From the NCBI RefSeq assembly GCF_014205335.1, contig NZ_JACHNH010000001.1:2598501-2662500 (forward strand): a stretch of 64,000 nt of DNA. The letters run 5' to 3'. This document shows positions 22,690 to 30,942 of the stretch, piece after piece. Below the pieces are notes generated by a model, which was not told the origin of the DNA, searched no databases, and saw only the letters and a list, made by a program, of their open reading frames with translations. How positions within the stretch are numbered: position 1 is the first letter of the stretch; each line of letters begins with the position of its first letter. A program made the position numbers and the translations under genes. This stretch comes from Amorphoplanes digitatis. GTDB taxonomy: Bacteria; Actinomycetota; Actinomycetes; Mycobacteriales; Micromonosporaceae.

Positions 22690-23885
22690 GACCACTCGCC
22701 GACATCCGGATCATCGCGATCGAGCAGTACGGCGCCGGCCCGTTCGGCTCGGTGCACCTGGCCGACCTGGGCGCCGAGGTCATCAAGATCGAGGAGCCGC
22801 GGTCGGGCGGCGACGTCGGGCGCTACGTGCCGCCCTACAACCACGGCGAGGACTCGCTGTTCTTCGAGACCTTCAACCGCGGCAAGCGCTCGCTCTCGCT
22901 GGACCTGACCACCCCGGCCGGCCGCGCCGTCCTCGACGACCTGGTACGCAACGCCGACGCCGTCTACTCCAACCTGCGCGGCGACGTGCCCGCCAAGATC
23001 GGGATCACCTACCCCCAGCTGCGCCACCTCAACCCGGCGATCGTCTGCTGCTCGCTCACCGGCTTCGGGATGACCGGACCGCGCGCGGAACAGCCCGGCT
23101 ACGACTACATCCTCCAGGGCCTGGCCGGCTGGATGGAGTTGACCGGCGAGCCCGGCGGCCCGCCGGCCAAGTCCGGCCTGTCCCTGGTCGACTACTCCGG
23201 CGGCCTGGTCGCGGCGATCTGTCTGCTGGCCGGCGTGCACGCGGCCCGCCGCGACGGCGTCGGCATGGATTGTGACGTCAGCCTGTTCGACACCGCGATC
23301 GCCATGCTCACCTACCCCGCCGCCTGGCACCTCAACGCCGGCTTCACGCCGGAGCGCACCCACCACTCCGCACACCCGTCCCTGGTCCCGTTCCAGGTCT
23401 TCGCCACGGCCGACGGCTGGATCGTGGTGGGCTGCGCCAAGGAGAAGTTCTGGCGGCGCCTGGTGGCGGTCCTGGCCCTGCCCGCCCTCGACGACCCGCG
23501 CTTCGCCACCTTCGCCACCCGCCGCGAGCACGCCGCCGAGCTGTTGTCCCTGCTGGACGCCGCGTTCGCCACCCGCACGTCGGCGCGGTGGCTGTCCCTG
23601 CTGGAGCCGGCCGGCGTACCGTCGGGCCCGGTCAACGACGTGGCCGCGGCCCTGCGCGACCCGCACACCCTGGCCCGCTCCCTGGTGGTGGAGACCGACC
23701 ACCCGCACTACGGCACGGTCCGGCAGGTCGCCTCCCCGGTCCGGGTGGGCGACGACCCGCCGGCCTACCGCCGGGCACCGCGCCGGGGCGAGGACCTGGG
23801 CTACGTCGCGGACCTGCTCGGCTACGACGAGGCCCGGGTGGCGTCGCTGCGCTCCGCCGGCGCCTTCGGCGAGGACAAGACATGA
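22686..23885 (+). CDS. CaiB/BaiF-type (family III) CoA transferase
   Basis: 399 aa. EQYGAGPFGSVHLADLGAEV followed by IKIEEPRSGGDVGR, then FNRGKRSLSLDLTTPAGRAV, and LVDYSGGLVAAICLL with the catalytic Asp, are family III hallmarks. Activates a carboxylic acid by moving CoA from a donor thioester; in this operon it would prime the acid for the ACAD, MaoC and lyase steps. GTG start, GTGA overlap with the LLM gene. Confidence 0.9.
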   Translation: MRPLADIRIIAIEQYGAGPFGSVHLADLGAEVIKIEEPRSGGDVGRYVPPYNHGEDSLFFETFNRGKRSLSLDLTTPAGRAVLDDLVRNADAVYSNLRGDVPAKIGITYPQLRHLNPAIVCCSLTGFGMTGPRAEQPGYDYILQGLAGWMELTGEPGGPPAKSGLSLVDYSGGLVAAICLLAGVHAARRDGVGMDCDVSLFDTAIAMLTYPAAWHLNAGFTPERTHHSAHPSLVPFQVFATADGWIVVGCAKEKFWRRLVAVLALPALDDPRFATFATRREHAAELLSLLDAAFATRTSARWLSLLEPAGVPSGPVNDVAAALRDPHTLARSLVVETDHPHYGTVRQVASPVRVGDDPPAYRRAPRRGEDLGYVADLLGYDEARVASLRSAGAFGEDKT

Positions 23886-25171
23886 GGGGTACGCCCGCGG
23901 AGCCCGCCGCCGAGGTGCTCGCCCGGTGGGCGGCGGGCCTGCGATTCGAGGACCTGCCGGCCGACGTCGTCGAGGCCGCGCGGCGGCACCTGGTCGACGC
24001 GCTGGGCTGCGCGGTGGCCGGCATCCGGCGTTCCGCGGCCGATCCGGCGCTGGCCGTCGCGGCCTCGCTGGGCGGCCCGCCGGAGGCCCGGCTCTTCACC
24101 GGTGAGCGGGTCGGCGCGGTCGCGGCCGCGTTCGGCAACGCCGTCGCCGTGCACGCGCTCGACTTCGACGACACCCACCCCGGCGGGCTCGTGCACGCCG
24201 GCGCGGTCACCGTGCCCGTGGCGCTCGCGGTGGGCGAGCAGGCCGGCGCGTCCGGGCCCGCCACGCTGACCGCGCTGGTGGCCGGCCTCGAGACGGTGTG
24301 CCGGCTCGGCGCGGCCGCGCCGCACGGCTTCCACGCGCGCGGCCTGCACGCCACCTCGATCTGCGGCCCGGTGGCCGCCGCCGTCACCGCCGGCCACCTA
24401 CTCGGCCTGGACGCGCCGACGATGACCGCCGCCATCGGCATCGCGGCCAGCGCCGCGTCCGGCCTGCTGGAGTTCCTGCACAGCCCCGCCGGCACCAAGC
24501 AGCTGCATCCCGGCACGGCCGCGGCCAACGGCATCCTCGCCGCCCGGCTCGCCGCCGCCGGCGCGACCGGCCCGTCCGGCGCCCTGGACGGCGAGTACGG
24601 CCTGTACGCCGCGCTCGCCGGCCGCGCGCCGATCCGCGACGTGCTGCTCGGCGACGGCTGGGAGACCACCCGGATCGCCGTCAAGCCCTACCCGTGCTGC
24701 CAGCTCTCTCACGCCTCGCTCGACGCGGCCCGTCCGCTCGCCGGCGCCGCGCCCGCCCGGGTGACGGTCACCCTGCACCCCGGCGCCGTACCGATCATCG
24801 CGGGCCCGGAGAAGCGCCGGCCCCGCAGCGCGTACGAGGCGAAGTTCAGCGTCTACTTCTGCGTGGCCGCCATGCTGCTCGACGGCCGGGTCGGCCTGGA
24901 CACGTTCGACCGCCTCGACCGCGCCGACCTGCTCGCGCTGGCCGCCCGCATCGAGGTCGTCGCCGAGCGCGGCGCGGACGTTCCGGCGCGGGCGCCGGGC
25001 GTGGTCGAGGCCGACGGCCGCCGGTCCGTCGTGGACCGCCCGGCCGCACCCGACGTCCGCGCCAAGGCCGCCGCCAACCTCGGCGACCGCGCGGGCGCCG
25101 TGTTCGCGGCCGTCGACGCCGGCGACGGCGCCACCGGCCTGCTCGACGCGATCGAAGGGTGCCTCACGTGA
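23882..25171 (+). CDS. MmgE/PrpD family protein (methylcitrate dehydratase-like)
   Basis: 429 aa, typical length. HALDFDDTHPGGLVHAGAVT and LEFLHSPAGTKQLHPGTAAA are the family's conserved His/Asp-rich and K-x-x-H regions; IAVKPYPCCQLSHASLDAAR is also typical. Family members dehydrate 2-methylcitrate or decarboxylate cis-aconitate. Together with the isocitrate-lyase-family gene of the middle arm it suggests handling of a branched tri- or dicarboxylic acid. ATGA overlap with the CoA transferase. Confidence 0.88.
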   Translation: MRGTPAEPAAEVLARWAAGLRFEDLPADVVEAARRHLVDALGCAVAGIRRSAADPALAVAASLGGPPEARLFTGERVGAVAAAFGNAVAVHALDFDDTHPGGLVHAGAVTVPVALAVGEQAGASGPATLTALVAGLETVCRLGAAAPHGFHARGLHATSICGPVAAAVTAGHLLGLDAPTMTAAIGIAASAASGLLEFLHSPAGTKQLHPGTAAANGILAARLAAAGATGPSGALDGEYGLYAALAGRAPIRDVLLGDGWETTRIAVKPYPCCQLSHASLDAARPLAGAAPARVTVTLHPGAVPIIAGPEKRRPRSAYEAKFSVYFCVAAMLLDGRVGLDTFDRLDRADLLALAARIEVVAERGADVPARAPGVVEADGRRSVVDRPAAPDVRAKAAANLGDRAGAVFAAVDAGDGATGLLDAIEGCLT

Positions 25172-26139
25172 CCGTGTACCTGCCGGCCGTCGCCGGGTAT
25201 CCCGCCCTCGCCGCCGCGCTCGCCGAGGCGGGGCTCGGCGTCGGCGACATCGTGCACGTCACCGAGTACGTGACCGGCCCACTTCGCCTCGCCCCCGCGC
25301 GGCGGATCGCCCTGGCGGGACATCGAGTGCCCGTCTCCCGGGTGCCGGTCGAGGCGGTCGTCGGCGGCTCCAGGCCGTACGCGCTGGGGGTGAGCGCCCA
25401 CCCGGGCGGCGGAACCCTGCTCACCAGCGGGACCGACGCCGTGCGCGTCGCCGACGGACTCGTCCACCTGCCCGGCGTGCACACGACAGCCGGTGGATTC
25501 CGGGAGCAGTACCGCTGGTGCCTGGACCGGATCGCCGCCCTGCTCGACCTGGCCGGGCTCACGCCGGCCGCACTCGCCCGGACCATCGACTACACCGCCA
25601 CCGCCACCCGCGCCGAGTATCCGAGCTGCGGGCGGCCCCGCCGGGACGTGCTCGGCCCGGGACCGGTACACCCGGGCGCCGCCGGCATCCTGGTCGACCT
25701 GCCCGTCGAGCCCGGCGCGCGGGTGGCCCTCGACGCGCTCGCCGCGACCGGGCCGCTGTCGGTCGTCAACCCCGGGTGGGAGCGCTACGAGACGCTCACC
25801 TACAAGCCGGCCGTGCGGGCCGGCGACAAGCTGATCCTCTCCGGCTTCGGCGCGCTCGACCCGGTCACCCAGGTCGCGCTCCACGCCGGCGACCTCGTCG
25901 CGCAGGCGGAGTACCTCTACGCGAGCATCGAGACGGTGCTGGCCGCCGCCGGCGCGTCCGGCTCGCGGGTGACAAGCCTCATCGAGTACGTGACGCCGGA
26001 CGCCGTCGCCGACTATCCCCGCACCCGGGCCCTGCGCGAGCGGCACTTCCCGAACGCGGCGGTCACCGCCGTGGTCTGCTCGGCCCTGCTGCGCCCCGAG
26101 TTCATGCTGGAGACGATCCCCGCGGTGGTGCCGGCATGA
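25168..26139 (+). CDS. Double RidA-like (YjgF/UK114) protein
   Basis: 323 aa with two RidA-type repeats. The first spans roughly 1-150 (GVGDIVHVTEYVTGPLRLAP, VPVEAVVGGSRPYALGVSAH), and the second roughly 190-320 (LILSGFGALDPVTQVALHAG, QAEYLYASIETVLAAAGASG, SRVTSLIEYVTPDAVADYPR). RidA proteins hydrolyse reactive enamines/imines to keto acids and ammonia; catabolic cousins act on aminoacrylate-type products. Its presence points to a nitrogen-containing intermediate in the pathway. The fused double form is uncommon. GTG start, GTGA overlap. Confidence 0.75.
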   Translation: MTVYLPAVAGYPALAAALAEAGLGVGDIVHVTEYVTGPLRLAPARRIALAGHRVPVSRVPVEAVVGGSRPYALGVSAHPGGGTLLTSGTDAVRVADGLVHLPGVHTTAGGFREQYRWCLDRIAALLDLAGLTPAALARTIDYTATATRAEYPSCGRPRRDVLGPGPVHPGAAGILVDLPVEPGARVALDALAATGPLSVVNPGWERYETLTYKPAVRAGDKLILSGFGALDPVTQVALHAGDLVAQAEYLYASIETVLAAAGASGSRVTSLIEYVTPDAVADYPRTRALRERHFPNAAVTAVVCSALLRPEFMLETIPAVVPA

Positions 26140-26597
26140 CCGGGCTACTGACACCTGAGCTGGCCGCACGGATCGGTGAGGAGGCGGTCTACACCGCGCC
26201 CGAGCCGCTGGGCCGGGCCGCGATCCGGTACTTCGCGCTGGCCACCGGCGACACCGACCCCGCGCACCTGGCCGGCGAGGTCGCCCCGCCCACCCTGATC
26301 TGCGAGACCAACCAGTACGCCGGGCTGCCCCGCGACGCCGACGGCTACGCCGGCCACGGATGGGGCATCGAGGTGCCCGGCACCCGGCTGGTGCGCGGCG
26401 GCAACGCGTACCACTTCGCGCGCCCGATCGGCCCGGACGACGTCGTCACCGCGACCTGGCGACTGTCCGGCATGGACGAGCGGACGACCGGCGCCGGCAA
26501 GCGCATGCTGGTGGTGACCTCGACCGCGGCCTACACCGACTCCGAAGGCCGCCTGCTGGCCACCAACGAGGAGACGCTGATCTATGTCGAGCGTTGA
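26136..26597 (+). CDS. MaoC-like dehydratase subunit, FAS1-type N-domain
   Basis: 153-aa single hot-dog protein (RYFALATGDTDPAHLAGEVA, PPTLICETNQYAG, VRGGNAYHFARPIGPDDVVT). Members resemble the non-catalytic or half subunit of heteromeric enoyl-CoA hydratases such as ChsH1/ChsH2 or HadAB. It overlaps the next, catalytic-type hot-dog gene by 14 bp, so the two probably form one heteromeric hydratase. Confidence 0.75.
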   Translation: MTGLLTPELAARIGEEAVYTAPEPLGRAAIRYFALATGDTDPAHLAGEVAPPTLICETNQYAGLPRDADGYAGHGWGIEVPGTRLVRGGNAYHFARPIGPDDVVTATWRLSGMDERTTGAGKRMLVVTSTAAYTDSEGRLLATNEETLIYVER

Positions 26598-26970
26598 GTT
26601 CCCGCCGCTGATCCGCACCATCGAGCTCCCCGACATGATCGCCTACGCGGGCGCGACCTGGGACTGGCACCGCCTGCACTACGACGCCGGATACCTGTCG
26701 GACCACGGCCTGGACCGCCCGGTGGTCGACGGCCAGGTCTTCGGCGCCTACCTGGCGATCGCCCTGCGCGGCTGGTTCGGCCCCGCGGCGGTCATCACCG
26801 ACCTGTCGTTCCGCTTCCGCAGCCTGGTCTTCGCCGGGGAGACGATCCGCTGCCTCGGCGAGCCGCGGCGCCTCGACGCGACAACGGCCGAGATGGACCT
26901 GCGGGTCGAGGTGGCCGACGACGGCCGCCTCGCGGTCGCGCCGGCCTCCGCCACCGTGCGCCTGCCATGA
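26584..26970 (+). CDS. MaoC-like dehydratase subunit, catalytic type
   Basis: 128 aa. AYAGATWDWHRLHYDAGYLS contains the Asp...His pair expected for hydratase activity, and VVDGQVFGAYLAIALRGWFG plus SFRFRSLVFAGETIRCLGEP complete the hot-dog helix and strands. Expected partner of the 26136 gene in hydrating an enoyl-CoA. The start ATG lies inside the end of that gene; its stop overlaps the duplicated ATG at 26967 (ATGA). Confidence 0.8.
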   Translation: MSSVEFPPLIRTIELPDMIAYAGATWDWHRLHYDAGYLSDHGLDRPVVDGQVFGAYLAIALRGWFGPAAVITDLSFRFRSLVFAGETIRCLGEPRRLDATTAEMDLRVEVADDGRLAVAPASATVRLP

Positions 26971-27060
26971 CCGTCGCCGTCGCCGTCGCGGCCGAGTGCG
27001 ACCTGTGGCTCACATGACCGTCGCCGTCGTCGGCGCGGCCGAGTGCGACCTGGGGCTCAC
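26967..27060 (+). repeat. 47-bp tandem duplication of the thiolase gene start
   Basis: Copies 26967-27013 and 27014-27060 both read ATGACCGTCGCCGTC..., share GCGGCCGAGTGCGACCTG and end GGCTCAC, and differ at only a few bases. The first copy encodes a 16-residue peptide (MTVAVAVAAECDLWLT) whose TGA overlaps the real ATG at 27014. Because 47 is not a multiple of 3, only the second copy is in frame with the thiolase-like protein. Confidence 0.9.
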
Positions 27061-28126
27061 CGGCAAAAGCGTGCTGGAGCTGCAGAGCCAGGCCGTCACG
27101 CGGGCGCTGGCGGACGCCGGCGTCGCGCTGTCCGAGGTGGATGGCCTGGCCACAAACGGGATCTCCCGCTTCTCGGCCACCCAGCTCGCGGACTGGCTGG
27201 GCATCCGGCCGGCGTGGTGCGACTCCACCTTCGCCGGCGGCGCGGTCTTCGAGATGTACGTCGCCCGTGCGGCACAGGCGATCGCCGCCGGGCAGTGCAC
27301 CACGGTGGTCATCTCGTACGCGTCGAACCAGCGCTCCGCCCGCTCGCGCACGCTGGCCGGGATCGTGGAGGAGGGCACGCCGGAGGCGGTCTTCGAGGCG
27401 CCCTTCCGGCCGCTCTACCCGATCTCCTACTACGCGATGGTCGCCCAGCGCTACCTGCACACGTACGGGCTGGGCCACGAGGCCCTGGCGTCGGTCGCGG
27501 TGGCCGCGCGGGAGCGCGCACTGCGCAACCCTGCGGCCTGGACGTACGGCAAGGGGCCGCTCACGATCGACGACGTGCTGGCCGCCCCGATGATCTCCAC
27601 GCCGCTGGGCAGGCACGACTGCTGCCTGGTCACCGACGGCGGCGGGGCGATCGTGCTCACCTCGGCCGCCCGCGCCCGCGACCTGCCGGGCCGTCCCGTC
27701 ACGGTGCTCGGCTACGGCGAGTCGCTGACGCACACCGGCATGGCGACCGCGCCCGACCTGCTGCGCACCGGCGCCGTCGACTCCGGTCGGCGCGCCTTCG
27801 CCCGGGCCGGGCTCACGCCGGCCGGCATCGACGTTATCCAGCTCTACGACGCGTTCACGATCTCGGTGCCGCTGGGCCTGGAGGCGCTGGGCTTCGCCGC
27901 GCCCGGCGAGGGCCTGCACGCCCGCATACCGCACAACACCGGCGGGGGCGGGCTGGCCTACTGCCACCCCGGCCAGCTCGGCGTCCTGCTGCTTGTCGAG
28001 GCCGTCCGCCAGCTGCGCGGCGAGTGCGGCGAACGCCAGGTTCCCGGCGCCCGGACGGCCCTGGTGCACGGCACCGGCGGCATCTTCTCCAGCCACGCCA
28101 CCGTGATCCTGGGGGTCGATCGATGA
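27014..28126 (+). CDS. Thiolase-like lipid-transfer protein (Ltp2-type)
   Basis: 370 aa of thiolase fold (VVGAAECDLGLTGKSVLELQ, STFAGGAVFEMYVARAAQAI, GGGGLAYCHPGQLGVLLLVE) with no Cys at the usual nucleophile position (CDSTFAGG region). Such proteins paired with a DUF35 protein catalyse retro-aldol cleavage of beta-hydroxyacyl-CoAs in steroid side-chain breakdown (Ltp2). A DUF35 gene follows immediately with ATGA overlap and two MaoC subunits precede, reproducing that module. Start is the second of two duplicated ATGs. Confidence 0.85.
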   Translation: MTVAVVGAAECDLGLTGKSVLELQSQAVTRALADAGVALSEVDGLATNGISRFSATQLADWLGIRPAWCDSTFAGGAVFEMYVARAAQAIAAGQCTTVVISYASNQRSARSRTLAGIVEEGTPEAVFEAPFRPLYPISYYAMVAQRYLHTYGLGHEALASVAVAARERALRNPAAWTYGKGPLTIDDVLAAPMISTPLGRHDCCLVTDGGGAIVLTSAARARDLPGRPVTVLGYGESLTHTGMATAPDLLRTGAVDSGRRAFARAGLTPAGIDVIQLYDAFTISVPLGLEALGFAAPGEGLHARIPHNTGGGGLAYCHPGQLGVLLLVEAVRQLRGECGERQVPGARTALVHGTGGIFSSHATVILGVDR

Positions 28127-28470
28127 TCGACGCCGACGCCTGGTGGGAGGCGACCCGTGACCGTCGTCTGCTGCTCCAGCGCTGCCTGGACTGCCGGAGA
28201 TTTCAGCATTACCCGCGGCCCCTCTGCACCAGTTGCGGCGGCGATCGCCTCGACTTCGTGGAGGCCGCCGGTACGGGCACGATCGACAGCTTCACGATCG
28301 CGGAGCAGCACACCCTCGCCCGGGTACGGCTGGACGAGGGGCCGATCCTGCTCACCCATCTCGACGGCATCGACGACCCGTCCTGCGACCAAAGTGTCCG
28401 ACTCGCCTGGCAGGCCCTGCCGGACGGGCGCCACCTGCCTGTTTTTCGGAGTGCCGACAATGGACTTTGA
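28123..28470 (+). CDS. DUF35 OB-fold zinc-ribbon protein
   Basis: 115 aa. Zinc ribbon CLDCRRFQHYPRPLCTSCGG (C-x2-C...C-x2-C, about residues 21-40) is followed by an OB fold (VEAAGTGTIDSFTIAEQHTL). Such proteins bind thiolase-like partners and complete their active site. Overlap by ATGA with the Ltp2-like gene and by 11 bp with the following ACAD gene. Confidence 0.88.
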   Translation: MIDADAWWEATRDRRLLLQRCLDCRRFQHYPRPLCTSCGGDRLDFVEAAGTGTIDSFTIAEQHTLARVRLDEGPILLTHLDGIDDPSCDQSVRLAWQALPDGRHLPVFRSADNGL

Positions 28471-29623
28471 GCTCAGCGACGAGCAGCGCCTCTTCCGGGA
28501 GGTGCTGCGCGACTTCGTGGACCGGGAGATCCGGCCGGTGGCGCAGGAGTGGGAGGCGTCCGGCCGCTACCCGGCCGAGATCGTCGAGACCATGCGGGAG
28601 ATGGGCCTGTTCGGGCTCACCGTCCCCGAGGAGTACGGCGGGCTCGGCGCCGACATGGTCTCGTTCGCGCTGGTGTTCGAGGAGATCGCCAAGGGGTGGA
28701 TGGGCGTCGCCGGCATTCTCGGCAGCCACTCGCTGTCCTGCTGGCTGATCGCCCGGCACGGCACCGAGGAGCAGCGGCGGCGCTACCTGCCGGACCTGGC
28801 CAGCGGCCGGCGGCGTACCGGAATCGCCCTGACCGAACCGGATGCCGGCACCGACCTCCAGGGCATCGCCACCGTCGCGGTCCGCGACGGCGACGACTTC
28901 GTGATCACCGGCCGGAAGACCTGGATCACCAACGCGCGCCACGCCGACCCCCTGCCCGTGCTCTGCAAGACCGACCCGTCGGCAACGCCCCCGCACAAGG
29001 GCATGTCGGTCATCCTCGTCGACGCCGGAACGCCGGGCTTCACGGTCGAGCGCGACCTGCCGAAGCTCGGCTACCGGGGCACCGAGTCGTGCGAGGTGCT
29101 GCTCGACGGCGTACGGGTGCCCGCCGCGAACCTGCTCGGCGGGGTGCCGGGCCGCGGCATGCAGCAGGTCCTCTCCGGCCTGGAGACCGGACGGATCAAC
29201 GTGGCGGCCCGGGCGCTGGGCATCGCACAGGCCGCGTACGACGAGGCGCTGCGCTACGCCGGTCAGCGCCGCGCGTTCGGACGGCAGATCGGCGACTTCC
29301 AGGCGATCCAGCTCAAGATCGCCGACATGGCGAGCCAGGTGCAGGCGGCCCGGCTGCTCGTGTACTGGGCCGCGGCGCGCGCCGACGGCGGACACCGGGT
29401 CGACATGGAGGCCGGCATGGCGAAGGCGTTCGCCTCGGAGGCCGCGGCGAGCTGCGCACTGACCGCGATGCAGGTGCACGGCGGCTACGGATACTCCAAG
29501 GAGTTCGTGGTGGAACGCCTCTACCGGGACGCCCCGCTCATGATGATCGGCGAGGGCACCAACGACATCCAGCGCATCGTGATCGCCCGCGCGCTGCTCT
29601 CCGGCGCGGCGACGATCGGATGA
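28460..29623 (+). CDS. Acyl-CoA dehydrogenase
   Basis: 387 aa, canonical. GLTVPEEYGGLGADMVSFAL, GIALTEPDAGTDLQGIATVA, WITNARHADPLPVL, and the C-terminal VHGGYGYSKEFVVERLYRDA with MMIGEGTNDIQ, which has the catalytic Glu position of true ACADs, are all present. FAD-dependent alpha,beta-desaturation of an acyl-CoA, feeding the MaoC hydratases. CGGAG lies before the ATG at 28460, inside the end of the DUF35 gene. Confidence 0.92.
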   Translation: MDFELSDEQRLFREVLRDFVDREIRPVAQEWEASGRYPAEIVETMREMGLFGLTVPEEYGGLGADMVSFALVFEEIAKGWMGVAGILGSHSLSCWLIARHGTEEQRRRYLPDLASGRRRTGIALTEPDAGTDLQGIATVAVRDGDDFVITGRKTWITNARHADPLPVLCKTDPSATPPHKGMSVILVDAGTPGFTVERDLPKLGYRGTESCEVLLDGVRVPAANLLGGVPGRGMQQVLSGLETGRINVAARALGIAQAAYDEALRYAGQRRAFGRQIGDFQAIQLKIADMASQVQAARLLVYWAAARADGGHRVDMEAGMAKAFASEAAASCALTAMQVHGGYGYSKEFVVERLYRDAPLMMIGEGTNDIQRIVIARALLSGAATIG

Positions 29624-30453
29624 GGTCCTACCTGTACGTGCCGGGCAACCGGCCGCAGATGCTGACCTCGGCGCTGTCCCGGGGCGCGGACGCCCTGATC
29701 GTCGACCTCGAGGACGCGGTGCCGCCGGCCGAGAAGCCCGCGGCGCGCGAGGCGGTCGCCCGCTGGCTGCGTACCCTCCCGCCGGACGCGCCGGTCCACG
29801 TCCGCGTCAACTCGGGCGACGACGGCCTCGACGACGCGCGGGCGGTGGTCTGCCCCGCGCTGCGCGGGCTGACCGTTGCCAAGGCGGACACGGTCGGCCG
29901 GCTCGCCGAGATCTCGGCCGTCCTGGACCGGGCCGAGCGGGCGGCGGGCCTGCACCCCGGCGCCGTCGACCTGGTGCCGCTGCTGGAGACGGCGACCGCG
30001 ATCCTGTCGGCGCCGGCCCTCGCCGCGGCGCCGCGGGTACGCCGCCTGCAGATCGGCGAGGCCGATCTGGCGGCCGAGCTCGGGGTCACCCCGGGCGAGG
30101 ACGAGCGCGAGCTGCTCCTCGTACGCTCCGCGGTGGTCCTCGCCTCCGCCGCGGCCGGCATCGAACCGCCGGCCGCCGCCGTGACCACCGACTTCCGCGA
30201 CCTCGACCGGCTGCGCCGCGGGACGATCGCGTTGAAGCGGATGGGTTTCCGCGGCCGGGCCTGCATCCACCCCGCGCAGATACCCGTGGTCAACGAGGTC
30301 TTCACCCCGACGGGCGAGGAGCTGGCGGCGGCGCGGGACCTGGTGTCCCGCTTCGAGGCGGCGGGAGGGGGAGTCTGCCTCGACGCACGCGGCCGCATGG
30401 TCGACCTGGCCGTCGTGCGCGAGGCCCGCCGCACCCTGGCGGCCGTCCGGTAG
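29620..30453 (+). CDS. HpcH/HpaI-CitE family acyl-CoA lyase
   Basis: 277 aa. MRSYLYVPGNRPQMLTSAL, ADALIVDLEDAVPPAEKPAA, and later VPLLETATAIL, QIGEADLAAELGV and FRGRACIHPAQIPVVNEVF are classical CitE/citramalyl-malyl-CoA lyase motifs (Glu and Asp ligate Mg). It would split a beta-hydroxy dicarboxylic acyl-CoA such as citramalyl-CoA into acetyl-CoA plus a 2-oxoacid. Last gene of the right arm; ATGA overlap with the ACAD. Confidence 0.9.
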   Translation: MRSYLYVPGNRPQMLTSALSRGADALIVDLEDAVPPAEKPAAREAVARWLRTLPPDAPVHVRVNSGDDGLDDARAVVCPALRGLTVAKADTVGRLAEISAVLDRAERAAGLHPGAVDLVPLLETATAILSAPALAAAPRVRRLQIGEADLAAELGVTPGEDERELLLVRSAVVLASAAAGIEPPAAAVTTDFRDLDRLRRGTIALKRMGFRGRACIHPAQIPVVNEVFTPTGEELAAARDLVSRFEAAGGGVCLDARGRMVDLAVVREARRTLAAVR

Positions 30454-30459
30454 GACTGC

Positions 30460-30861
30460 CTACTTAAGTCGCATCAATCCGGCATGCGTGGTTCGAAAGT
30501 GGCATTTGTCGAGATAGAAGTACTCAAGGCGAGGTTCGAAGTCGACGTGCAGCCATTCACATCCGGCGGCGCGGGCCTCCTCGGCCGCGGCCTCGACCAG
30601 CGCGGCACCTATGCCGTGCTGCTGTCGTTCGGGATCGACGGCGGTGTCGAGGAGGAAAGCGTGGCCGCCGCCGTCCCAGCAGACCTGGACGAACCCGATG
30701 AGCCGGCCGTCCTCGAAGGCGCCGATCCAGGTGAGCGCGTGCCGCTCCAGCCGCTGTGACCAGGGCCGAACCTCGCCGGAGTCGCCGCCGAACGCCCGCG
30801 CGTGCAAGGCACTGAGCTGACGGTCGTCGACCGTGAACCGGGGCACGAACTCGATCGTCAC
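30460..30861 (-). CDS. GNAT-family N-acetyltransferase
   Basis: 133 aa. IGAFEDGRLIGFVQVCWDGG, LLDTAVDPERQQHGIGAALV with acetyl-CoA pyrophosphate loop RQQHGIG, and DFEPRLEYFYLDKCHFRTTH are typical. Small-molecule or antibiotic acetyltransferase, substrate unknown. GTG start. Convergent with the CitE-like gene, 6 bp apart, with no visible terminator between them. Confidence 0.85.
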   Translation of the reverse strand: MTIEFVPRFTVDDRQLSALHARAFGGDSGEVRPWSQRLERHALTWIGAFEDGRLIGFVQVCWDGGGHAFLLDTAVDPERQQHGIGAALVEAAAEEARAAGCEWLHVDFEPRLEYFYLDKCHFRTTHAGLMRLK

Positions 30862-30942
30862 CCGGTCACGCTATCGCTGTTCCCCGACCCGGTGTCGAAG
30901 CCAGGACCCACTCGCCTCGGCCTGCGCCGGGGTGTCAGCGGA

